From contig JBCBSU010000001.1 of assembly GCA_039818985.1 (NCBI GenBank), positions 1,266,367-1,330,366 of the forward strand: a DNA stretch of 64,000 nt, read 5' to 3'. Below are positions 35,193-43,297 of the stretch, one piece after another. Each line of letters begins with the position of its first letter. Within the stretch, counting starts at the first letter, position 1. The notes under the pieces were generated by a model. The model did no database searches and had not been told where the DNA came from. It worked only from the letters and a program-made list of their open reading frames with translations. A program made the translations under genes and the position numbers. The DNA comes from Pseudomonadota bacterium. Lineage in GTDB: Bacteria > Pseudomonadota > Alphaproteobacteria > Sphingomonadales > Sphingomonadaceae.

Positions 35193-37162
35193 CTTTCAAA
35201 AAAATCCTGATCGCCAATCGCGGCGAAATCGCCTGCCGCGTCATCCGCACCGCCAAAAAAATGGGTATCGCCACAGTCGCGGTCTATTCCGATGCCGATG
35301 CACGCAGTCCGCATGTCGAGATGGCGGATGAGGCGGTGCATCTGGGGCCGCCGCCTGCTGCGGAATCCTATCTGCTCGCCGACAAGATCATTCAGGCCTG
35401 CAAGGACACCGGCGCAGAGGCGGTGCATCCGGGCTATGGCTTTCTCTCCGAGCGTGAAAGCTTTGCCAAGGCGCTGGCGGAGAATGACATCGCCTTTATC
35501 GGCCCGCCGGCCAACGCCATCGCCGCGATGGGCGACAAGATTGAATCGAAGAAACTGGCGCGTGAGGCCGGGGTCAATATCGTGCCTGGCTATGTCGGCG
35601 AGATTGACGACACCGAGCATGCGGTGAAAATCGCCAATGATATTGGCTATCCGGTGATGATGAAGGCCAGCGCCGGCGGCGGCGGCAAGGGTATGCGGCT
35701 CGCCTGGTCCGAAGCGGATGTGCGTGAGGGCTTTGAGGCGACCAAGCGCGAGGGGCTGAACAGCTTTGGCGATGACCGGGTGTTTATCGAGAAATTTATC
35801 GAGCAGCCGCGCCATATCGAAATTCAGGTGCTGGGCGATCAGCATGGCAATACGCTCTATCTCGGCGAGCGCGAATGTTCGATCCAGCGACGACATCAGA
35901 AAGTGGTTGAGGAAGCACCATCGCCCTTTGTTGACCCGGACATGCGCAAGGCGATGGGTGAACAGGCGGTGGCTCTTGCCAAGGCGGTTGGCTATTATAG
36001 CGCAGGGACGGTTGAGCTGATCGTTGGTGCCGACAAGAGCTTCTACTTTCTCGAAATGAACACAAGACTTCAGGTCGAGCATCCGGTGACTGAACAGATT
36101 ACCGGGCTTGATCTGGTCGAGCAGATGATCCGCGTCGCGGCAGGCGAGAAGCTGGCGCTCACCCAGGATGATGTGACGCTGACGGGCTGGGCAGTCGAGA
36201 ATCGTGTCTATGCCGAAGACCCCTATCGCGGCTTCTTGCCGTCCATCGGGCGTCTGGTGCGCTATCAGCCGCCGGAAGCGAAAGATGGTGTACGTGTCGA
36301 TGATGGTGTTACCGAAGGCGGCGAAGTCTCTATCTATTACGACCCGATGATTGCCAAACTCATTACATGGGCCGAAACGCGCGAGGCGGCGATTGATGCG
36401 CAGATTGATGCACTCGACCGCTTTGTCATCGAGGGGCTTGGCCATAATCTCGATTTCCTCTCTGCAGTAATGCAGCATGAGCGTTTCCGCTCGGGCGATA
36501 TCAGCACAGCCTTTATCGCCGAGGAATATCCCGAGGGCTTTGAAGGCGCGCCTGCATCGGCCCAGTTGCTGCGCCAGCTCGCGGCGATTGCGGCGTTTAT
36601 CAAAACCGCCGAAGCCGATCGCGACCTTCGCATTACCGGCCAACTGGGCAAACGGCTGCGGCCGTCATCCGAATGGCAGGTCGTCAGCGGTGATGCGGCG
36701 ATGGAAGTCACCATTGGCGAGGATGTGATTATCGTCGACGGTACCGAAGTCGATCTCTCCATGGCCTATACGCCAGGCGATGGTTTGGTGGTTGCCGAAG
36801 TCGATGGCGCGGAACTGGCGGTTAAAGTGGCGACGTCTGAGATCGGTCTGATGCTGACGACACGCGGCGCGATCCACAAACTGCGGGTGCTGCCCGATCA
36901 TGTCGCGCGTCATGCGGTGCACATGATCGAAAAAACTCCACCCGACCTCTCCAAGCTGCTCATCTGCCCGATGCCTGGCCTGCTCGTCAAAACCATGGTC
37001 ACGGAAGGCGACAAGGTCGAGGAAGGTCAGCCGCTTGCCATTGTCGAAGCGATGAAGATGGAGAACATTCTGCGCGCCGAAAAAGCCGCGACCGTGGTTT
37101 CGATCAAGGCTGAGGCCGGCGACAGTCTTGCGGTTGACGAAATCATCATGGAGCTGGACTGA
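35189..37162 (+). CDS. pccA: propionyl-CoA carboxylase, alpha (biotin carboxylase/biotin carrier) subunit
   Basis: Carboxylates its own biotin with ATP and bicarbonate. The 657-residue protein has the biotin carboxylase part (KILIANRGEIACRVIRTAKK; ASAGGGGKGMRL ATP loop; ERECSIQRRHQKVVEEAPS; EMNTRLQVEHPVTE), a linker domain that binds PccB (about 460-580), and a C-terminal biotinyl domain with EAMKMEN, where K623 is biotinylated. The ATG at 35189 overlaps the preceding small gene. Confidence 0.96.
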   Translation: MTFKKILIANRGEIACRVIRTAKKMGIATVAVYSDADARSPHVEMADEAVHLGPPPAAESYLLADKIIQACKDTGAEAVHPGYGFLSERESFAKALAENDIAFIGPPANAIAAMGDKIESKKLAREAGVNIVPGYVGEIDDTEHAVKIANDIGYPVMMKASAGGGGKGMRLAWSEADVREGFEATKREGLNSFGDDRVFIEKFIEQPRHIEIQVLGDQHGNTLYLGERECSIQRRHQKVVEEAPSPFVDPDMRKAMGEQAVALAKAVGYYSAGTVELIVGADKSFYFLEMNTRLQVEHPVTEQITGLDLVEQMIRVAAGEKLALTQDDVTLTGWAVENRVYAEDPYRGFLPSIGRLVRYQPPEAKDGVRVDDGVTEGGEVSIYYDPMIAKLITWAETREAAIDAQIDALDRFVIEGLGHNLDFLSAVMQHERFRSGDISTAFIAEEYPEGFEGAPASAQLLRQLAAIAAFIKTAEADRDLRITGQLGKRLRPSSEWQVVSGDAAMEVTIGEDVIIVDGTEVDLSMAYTPGDGLVVAEVDGAELAVKVATSEIGLMLTTRGAIHKLRVLPDHVARHAVHMIEKTPPDLSKLLICPMPGLLVKTMVTEGDKVEEGQPLAIVEAMKMENILRAEKAATVVSIKAEAGDSLAVDEIIMELD

Positions 37163-37228
37163 TCACGGCTAAGCAGGCATTGCAGAATATCCGACGCAGG
37201 GTCACATTGCGCGGACAGGGGAGAGATA

Positions 37229-38866
37229 ATGGCTGAGACACTCAGCAGCGATGCCGTCCCATCGGGCGCAGACGATGTTTATGTGCCGTCTAAAAAGGAC
37301 ATCCGTCTGGTTATCGGCGCGTCTTCGCTCGGCACCATTTTCGAATGGTATGATTTTTTTATCTACGGTACGCTGGCCGCAATAATCGGGCGAACATTCT
37401 TCCCCAGCGATAATGCGACGCTGGAGGTGCTGCTGGTCTGGGCTGGCTTTGCCGTCGGCTTCGGTTTCCGACCACTAGGTGCGGTGCTGTTTGGTTTTCT
37501 CGGCGACAGGCTGGGCCGCAAATACACCTTTCTGGTCACTGTCACGCTCATGGGTATTGCCACTGCCGGGGTGGGGATGATCCCCTCGGCCGAGACCATC
37601 GGAATCGCTGCGCCGATCATCATCATCCTGTTCCGCGTGCTGCAGGGGCTGGCGCTGGGCGGGGAATATGGCGGCGCTGCTATCTATGTTTCCGAACATG
37701 CACCACCGGAAAAGCGCGGCTTCTATACCAGCTTTATCCAGGCCAGCGTGGTCGGCGGCTTTGTCCTTAGCCTCATCGTGGTGCTGTCCAGCAAGGCGCT
37801 GATGAGCGATGCGACCTGGAATGACTGGGGCTGGCGGGTGCCGTTCCTGCTGTCGCTGGTGCTGCTCGCGGTGTCGTTGTGGATGCGGCTGATGCTGTCG
37901 GAAAGCCCCGTGTTCCAGGCGATGAAAGCGGAAGGCAAGATCGCCAGCAACCCGTTCAAGGAGAGCTTCACCTATCCCGGCAATATCAAACGGCTTCTAG
38001 TGGCGCTGTTCGGCATTGCCGCGGGCCTGACCGTCATCTGGTACACTGCGATGTTCTCCGGCCTGACTTTTTTGCGCGGGCCGATGCGAGTGGAAGAGAC
38101 GACGGCGGAAATTCTGGTCGGCATTGCAGCCGCTATGGGCATGGGCTTTTTCATCTTTTTTGGTTGGCTGTCGGACAAGGTCGGGCGCAAAAAGCCGATT
38201 GTCTGGGGCTATTTCCTGACGCTGATCTTACTGTTCCCAACCTTCTGGATGCTCGGCAGCGTCGCCAATCCGGAACTGGAGAAGACCAAACTCAGCGCGC
38301 CAATCACCATCAGCGGCAGCACCTGTGACTATAGCCCTTTTGCCGAGGTGCAGGCGACCGATTGCGGCAAGGTGATCGCCTATTTCACCGGCAAGGGACT
38401 GCCTTACAGTCTCAACGAGCTGGGCGATGGTAGCGCCGACGACCCGGTGACCGTGACCGTGGGTAAGCAACGGCTGACCGATCCGAGCGAATTCGAGATC
38501 GAGACCGCAGTGGCGCATGCCGGTTATGATTTTACACCGGTCGTGCCTGAGCCCGGTGCGATGGTGGTCATCATCCTCAGCCTGCTGGTGCTCAGCGCAC
38601 TGTCTGGTGCGACCTATGGTTCGGTTGCGGCGCTGCTCGCCGAAATGTTTCCGCCGCGTATCCGCTACAGCTCGATGTCGATTCCCTATCATATCGGCAC
38701 CGGCTATTTTGGCGGCTTCCTACCCTTTATCGCTAGCTTCATCATCGCCAAGACCGGCGATCCCTATGCCGGGCTGTGGTATACCATGGCGGTCGTCGCG
38801 ATGGCGTTTCTGGTCACAGCCTTTGGTCTGAAGGAAACGCTCAATGCCCATGAATGGGACGAATAG
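37229..38866 (+). CDS. MHS-family MFS metabolite:proton symporter with extracytoplasmic insert
   Basis: A 545-residue MFS transporter of the metabolite:H+ symporter type. It has SSLGTIFEWYDFFIYG at the first helix, FLGDRLGRKYTF in loop 2-3, GGEYGGAAIYVSEHAP and a late LLAEMFPPRIRYSS. Between helices in the second half (about residues 342-440) lies a roughly 100-residue polar insert with two cysteines, absent from short family members. GGGGAG precedes the ATG. Placed after pccA, it might import a propionate-yielding acid; this is inference only. Confidence 0.88.
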   Translation: MAETLSSDAVPSGADDVYVPSKKDIRLVIGASSLGTIFEWYDFFIYGTLAAIIGRTFFPSDNATLEVLLVWAGFAVGFGFRPLGAVLFGFLGDRLGRKYTFLVTVTLMGIATAGVGMIPSAETIGIAAPIIIILFRVLQGLALGGEYGGAAIYVSEHAPPEKRGFYTSFIQASVVGGFVLSLIVVLSSKALMSDATWNDWGWRVPFLLSLVLLAVSLWMRLMLSESPVFQAMKAEGKIASNPFKESFTYPGNIKRLLVALFGIAAGLTVIWYTAMFSGLTFLRGPMRVEETTAEILVGIAAAMGMGFFIFFGWLSDKVGRKKPIVWGYFLTLILLFPTFWMLGSVANPELEKTKLSAPITISGSTCDYSPFAEVQATDCGKVIAYFTGKGLPYSLNELGDGSADDPVTVTVGKQRLTDPSEFEIETAVAHAGYDFTPVVPEPGAMVVIILSLLVLSALSGATYGSVAALLAEMFPPRIRYSSMSIPYHIGTGYFGGFLPFIASFIIAKTGDPYAGLWYTMAVVAMAFLVTAFGLKETLNAHEWDE

Positions 38867-38874
38867 GCCACGCC

Positions 38875-39906
38875 ATGCGCACCCTGCGGCTTGATCTCGA
38901 TGGCGAAGCGCTGGTGGCCAATTGGCGGGCGCTCGACCGTATGAGCGGGCAGGCCAGCACCGGCGCTGCGGTCAAGGCCGAGGGCTATGGACTGGGCGGA
39001 CGCGCCGTCACCGAACGCCTGCGCGAAGCCGGGTGCAACGATTTCTTTGTCGCCCACTGGACCGAGGCGCGCGAGATTTTGCGGGTAACATCCGAAGCCG
39101 GGATATCGGTGCTGCACGGCGTCGGTGAGAATGACCTCGACCTTGCCAGCCAGATGCCGGCCAAGCCGGTGATCAACTCGCTGGCCCAGGCGAGGACCTG
39201 GATCGATGCCGGTGGCGGGCTATGCGACCTGATGATCGATACCGGCATGTTCCGTCTCGGACTGGCCCCGGAAGATATAGGTGACCCGCTGGTGCGCAAG
39301 CTGAAAATTGACATCTGCATGAGCCACCTCGCCAGCGCCGATGAAAATTCCGCAAAAAATGCTGCGCAGCAAAAAGCCTTTGCTGCAGTGAAAGACGCGG
39401 TTCCGGCGCGGCGCTACAGCCTTGCCAACAGTGCTGGCATTGCGCTTGGCGAAGACTATCATTTCGATGTCACCCGCCCCGGCATTGCGATCTATGGCGG
39501 TATCATTCGCGAAGAATTGCGCGACAATATCCGTCAGGTGGTGTTCCCTAAGGCGGCCATATTGCAAATACGCGATGCCCCCAAAGGGGCGACGCTCGGC
39601 TATAATGGCATTTTCACCGCGCCGCATGACATGCGCCTTGCAACGATTTCGCTGGGCTATGCCGATGGTTATCTGCGCGGCTTTTCCAATAATGGTCAGG
39701 TCCATATGGCCGGTCGCGCGTTGCCGGTTGTCGGCAGGGTTTCGATGGATCTGACGATCATCGATATCACCGGTGCGGACGATATCGCCGAGGGAGACTG
39801 GGTTGATGTGGACTATGACTTGCCCGGCGCTGCTGCTGCCTCGGGTCTGTCGCAATATGAGTTGCTGACCGTATTGGGCAGCCGCTTCCAGCGTCGCTGG
39901 TCATAA
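38875..39906 (+). CDS. alr: alanine racemase
   Basis: Makes D-alanine for peptidoglycan. The 343-residue fold-type III PLP enzyme has cofactor lysine K34 in AVKAEGYGLG and the catalytic tyrosine region ISLGYADGYLRG, with GRVSMDLTIIDIT following. The ATG at 38875 is chosen over an in-frame ATG at 38854 that lies inside the transporter gene. It follows the transporter by eight bases. Confidence 0.94.
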   Translation: MRTLRLDLDGEALVANWRALDRMSGQASTGAAVKAEGYGLGGRAVTERLREAGCNDFFVAHWTEAREILRVTSEAGISVLHGVGENDLDLASQMPAKPVINSLAQARTWIDAGGGLCDLMIDTGMFRLGLAPEDIGDPLVRKLKIDICMSHLASADENSAKNAAQQKAFAAVKDAVPARRYSLANSAGIALGEDYHFDVTRPGIAIYGGIIREELRDNIRQVVFPKAAILQIRDAPKGATLGYNGIFTAPHDMRLATISLGYADGYLRGFSNNGQVHMAGRALPVVGRVSMDLTIIDITGADDIAEGDWVDVDYDLPGAAAASGLSQYELLTVLGSRFQRRWS

Positions 39907-39932
39907 CGAGTCATGTTTGAAGCCAAAACATT

Positions 39933-40007
39933 CGTTCGGGCTGGGCTTGTCGAAGCGTCGTTTTTTGCGTGGGAAATACAGCCCTTCGACAGGCTCAGGG
40001 CGAACGG
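39933..40007. repeat. REP-like palindrome, family 3, copy C
   Basis: CGTTCGGGCTGGGCTTGTCG and CCCTTCGACAGGCTCAGGGC, then GAACGG, form an inverted repeat between the convergent alr and PHA-synthase-like genes. Confidence 0.87.
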
Positions 40008-40016
40008 ACTTTAGGG

Positions 40017-41093
40017 TTATGAATTACTGGCCAGCCATGAACTGATATCGGCCCAGCTTTTGTGCCGCGCACTGCGTCCAACAACCATCCCGACATGGCC
40101 GCCGGCATAGACATGGCGGTTGGGAAAGCCTGCGGATGTTGCCATCGGCGTAATCTGATCAGTCGATGACAGCAGCTCTAGCACCGGTGCATTCACGGCT
40201 TCCGGTCCAATGCTAATGCCATCAATGGTCCACTCACCACATGCTGCAATATTGCTGGCGATAAAGTCATCAAAGAGCTGGTCGGCAAAGGCGAAGGGCA
40301 GAGGCTCGCCGCCATTGGCCCAGTCCTCAATGGCGATGAAGATCGCGCTTTCTGTGCTGTCTGCATCCATCCGGGCAAAGGCGCGGTATTTCTGGACAAC
40401 GCGCCTTTGGTCAAGCGACCAGAAGCCCTGCTGGATCAGCTCGATTGGTGCGACGCGTAAATACTGGCACTGTTCACGACTGCGCTGCCACAATTGTTGT
40501 ATGTCGGCGCGGCGATCATCGCCATAGCCGGCAAAGTTCCATGGACTGGCGATCAGGGTCAGGCTGCGTACATCGGCGATGCTCGCTGCTGTCAGCGCCA
40601 GTAGCCCACCGAGACAATAGCCGATCAGGTGCACCGGCTGTTGCTGACGCTGCAATAGCGGTCGCAAATAGTCGCGGGCAAAAGTGGTCGCGTCTTCCAT
40701 GCCACGATCGGGCGTTATCGCGCCCCAATTGACCAGCCCGCATGCCAGCCCCTGCGTTTCCAGATGACCGATCAGCGAGCGCCCCTCGACCATGTCGAGT
40801 ATCTGCGGCGCATTGATGGGGGAGGGCACGAGGATGATATCGAGAGGCTGTGACAGATCCCGGCTGTTGCACCGCGTCAGTTGCACCGGGCCCTGTGCAT
40901 CGATGATCGCAGCATCACTCGCCGGTGCAGACCTGGTGGCCTGTTGAAACCGCTCCAGACCCGTCAGCAATTCGGCCAGTGCCTCGGGATCATGCTGCAA
41001 TTGCTCACGCGCTATCTCCAGAAAAAGCGGGAGCGGTCGCGGACCATGTTGCGGTGCATCATGCAGGGATGCTAGAAGGGGGTTATCGGCCAA
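40017..41093 (-). CDS. short PHA-synthase-like alpha/beta-hydrolase
   Basis: A 358-residue protein with the PhaC-type nucleophile box GYCLGG (C160), aspartate D312 in SSTDQITP, and histidine H333 in GGHVGMVVG, the Cys-Asp-His triad of polyhydroxyalkanoate synthases. NWG near residue 123 also fits. It is much shorter than class I PhaC (about 570-600 residues) and about the size of class III PhaC, but no PhaE partner is seen. It is divergent from phaR. The start is a TTG at 41093 with GAAGGAAGG about six bases upstream. An intracellular PHA hydrolase is the main alternative. Confidence 0.8.
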   Translation of the reverse strand: MADNPLLASLHDAPQHGPRPLPLFLEIAREQLQHDPEALAELLTGLERFQQATRSAPASDAAIIDAQGPVQLTRCNSRDLSQPLDIILVPSPINAPQILDMVEGRSLIGHLETQGLACGLVNWGAITPDRGMEDATTFARDYLRPLLQRQQQPVHLIGYCLGGLLALTAASIADVRSLTLIASPWNFAGYGDDRRADIQQLWQRSREQCQYLRVAPIELIQQGFWSLDQRRVVQKYRAFARMDADSTESAIFIAIEDWANGGEPLPFAFADQLFDDFIASNIAACGEWTIDGISIGPEAVNAPVLELLSSTDQITPMATSAGFPNRHVYAGGHVGMVVGRSARHKSWADISSWLASNS

Positions 41094-41124
41094 TGGTGCC
41101 TTCCTTCATGGAGTTCTGAAAATC

Positions 41125-41709
41125 ATGCCCGCCTCAAAACACAAGACCGATGATGGCGTGATCATCATCAAAAAATATGCCAATCGGCGGCTCTACAATA
41201 CCCATTCATCAAGCTATATCACGCTCGACTATATTGCGACGCTTATTCGCAATGGCGATGAGTTCAAGGTAATCGACGCCAAGAGCGGCGATGACATCAC
41301 CCGCTCGATCCTGACCCAGATCATCATGGATGAGGAAAGCGGCGAGGAGCAAATCCTGCCCACCAGTTTCCTGCGCCAGATTATCGGCATGTACGGCAAT
41401 TCGATGCAGGCGATGATGCCGGGTTATCTCGAAGCGTCTATGCAGGCCTTTCGCGACAATCAGCAGAAGCTGCAAAACATGGTTGGCGACAGTATTGCCA
41501 ATAACCCCTTCGCGAAGATTGCACAGCGCAATATGGAGATGTTCGAGACGGCGGTGCGAACCTTCACGCCGAAAGCGGGCGGCTCGCACAAGGACCATGC
41601 CAAGACCAAACCAGCCGAACCATCGCCAAAGAGTGATGATATCGATGCGCTGAAGCAGCAGCTCGCGGCGATGCAGCGCCAGCTCGATAATCTGACCCAG
41701 AAAGACTGA
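41125..41709 (+). CDS. phaR: polyhydroxyalkanoate synthesis repressor PhaR
   Basis: A 194-residue regulator with the N-terminal PHB/PHA accumulation DNA-binding domain (IIIKKYANRRLYNT, SSYITLDYIATLIR) at about residues 12-70, followed by the PHB_acc repeat region (ILTQIIMDEESGEEQILPT, GMYGNSM). A glutamine-rich coiled-coil tail (LKQQLAAMQRQLDNL) closes the protein. PhaR represses phasin and other PHA genes and binds granules. It is 31 bases from the divergent PhaC-like gene, so it may control that gene. Confidence 0.94.
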   Translation: MPASKHKTDDGVIIIKKYANRRLYNTHSSSYITLDYIATLIRNGDEFKVIDAKSGDDITRSILTQIIMDEESGEEQILPTSFLRQIIGMYGNSMQAMMPGYLEASMQAFRDNQQKLQNMVGDSIANNPFAKIAQRNMEMFETAVRTFTPKAGGSHKDHAKTKPAEPSPKSDDIDALKQQLAAMQRQLDNLTQKD

Positions 41710-41760
41710 CTCTGGCTGCGACAGCGCCCGGCCATAATTTCGTTCAAGAAAGCAGATCCC

Positions 41761-43293
41761 TTGCCCAAGAAAAACGCCTTGCCCGTCACCCGGGCGGAAG
41801 ACTTTGCCAAATGGTATCAACTCGCCATCTCCGAGGGAGACCTCGCCGAAGAATCAGGCGTGCGCGGTTGCATGATCATGCGGCCATGGGGCTATGGCAT
41901 ATGGGAACGGATGCAGGCGCTGCTCGATAGGCGTATCAAGGCAAGCGGCCATGAAAATTGCTATTTCCCGCTGTTCATTCCGATGTCCTATTTCGCCAAG
42001 GAAGCCGAACATGTCGACGGCTTTGCCAAGGAAATGGCAGTGGTCACGCATCACCGGCTCAAGGCGGGCGACAATGGCCTCGATATAGATCCCGAAGCAA
42101 AACTCGAAGAGCCGCTGGTGGTGCGTCCGACATCAGAAACCATGATCGGCACCGCCTTCGCCCGCTGGCTGCAAAGCTGGCGCGATCTGCCGATCAAGAT
42201 TAACCAATGGGCCAATATCGTGCGCTGGGAGATGCGCACCCGGATGTTCCTGCGCACCAGCGAGTTTCTCTGGCAGGAAGGCCATACCGCCCATGCCAGT
42301 GAGGAAGAGGCTGTCGAGCATACATTGCAGGTGCTCGAAATGTACCGCAGCTTTGCCGAGGAAGATCTGTCGATGCCGGTGATCGCGGGAGAGAAGCCGG
42401 AAAATGAGCGTTTCCCGGGTGCCGATGCGACTCATTCCATCGAAGCGATGATGCAGGATGGCAAGGCGCTTCAGGCCGGCACGTCGCATTATCTTGGCCA
42501 GAATTTCAGCAAGGCGCAGAATATCCGCTATCAGGATCGCGAAGGCCAGTTCCAGTTTGCCTATACCACCAGTTGGGGCGTTTCGACCCGCATGATCGGC
42601 GGCATCATCATGAGCCATGGCGATGATGACGGCCTGCGCGTGCCGCCCGCTATTGCACCCTATCAGATTATCATCATTCCGATGCTGCGCGACCAGCCCG
42701 AGGACGAGGCGCTGCTCGATTATTGCCGCGACGTGGCGGCATCGCTCAATGGGGTCACCGCTTTGGGTGAGTCGGTGCGGGTGCATCTCGACAGCCGTCC
42801 CGGCAAAGCCGCGGTCAAGCGCTGGGCCTGGGTCAAGAAAGGCGCGCCGATACTGGTCGAGATTGGCGGTCGCGATGCCGAGGCGGGCAATGTCACCGTG
42901 CTCAACCGCGCCGCGCTCTATCAGGACAATGGCAAACTCGCCAGCGAGGTGATGCCGCGTGGTGCGTTTGCCGAAGCGGCGGCGCCGATGCTCGAAGCGA
43001 TCCAGCAGCAGCTTTTCGACGAGGCGGCGGAACGTACCCGGGCCAATATCCGCGATGATGTGACCACGCTTGAGGCACTGACCGAACATTTTGCGCAAAA
43101 AGGCCATATTGGCTGGCTCGAGGTGAGCTGGAGCAAGCCGACCGGCGCGGCGCTGGAACAGGTCGAGGAAGTCCTCAAGGGGCGCAAGCTGACGCTGCGC
43201 AATGTGCCGCAGGATGCCGGCGTAGCGACCGGGGCATGCATCTTCACCGGCGAGCCGGCGGTCGAGCGTATTCTGGTCGGCAAGGCCTATTAA
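41761..43293 (+). CDS. proS: prolyl-tRNA synthetase, archaeal/eukaryotic (ProS3) type
   Basis: Charges tRNA-Pro. The 510-residue class II synthetase has RPTSETMIG (motif 2 region), NQWANIVRWEMR (motif 2), QEGHTAHA and the archaeal/eukaryotic-type C-terminal zinc-like domain region, with no editing INS domain. This is the ProS3 form rather than the bacterial type with an insertion. The start is a TTG at 41761, giving MPKKNALPVTRAEDFAKW; a second TTG at 41779 is possible. rnr follows four bases later. Confidence 0.94.
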   Translation: MPKKNALPVTRAEDFAKWYQLAISEGDLAEESGVRGCMIMRPWGYGIWERMQALLDRRIKASGHENCYFPLFIPMSYFAKEAEHVDGFAKEMAVVTHHRLKAGDNGLDIDPEAKLEEPLVVRPTSETMIGTAFARWLQSWRDLPIKINQWANIVRWEMRTRMFLRTSEFLWQEGHTAHASEEEAVEHTLQVLEMYRSFAEEDLSMPVIAGEKPENERFPGADATHSIEAMMQDGKALQAGTSHYLGQNFSKAQNIRYQDREGQFQFAYTTSWGVSTRMIGGIIMSHGDDDGLRVPPAIAPYQIIIIPMLRDQPEDEALLDYCRDVAASLNGVTALGESVRVHLDSRPGKAAVKRWAWVKKGAPILVEIGGRDAEAGNVTVLNRAALYQDNGKLASEVMPRGAFAEAAAPMLEAIQQQLFDEAAERTRANIRDDVTTLEALTEHFAQKGHIGWLEVSWSKPTGAALEQVEEVLKGRKLTLRNVPQDAGVATGACIFTGEPAVERILVGKAY

Positions 43294-43297
43294 GCGG

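Noticed and set aside
34895-36643. A 582-codon open frame on the minus strand
   Set aside because: It is opposite pccA and the end of bioB and has no protein-family features; treated as an antisense shadow.
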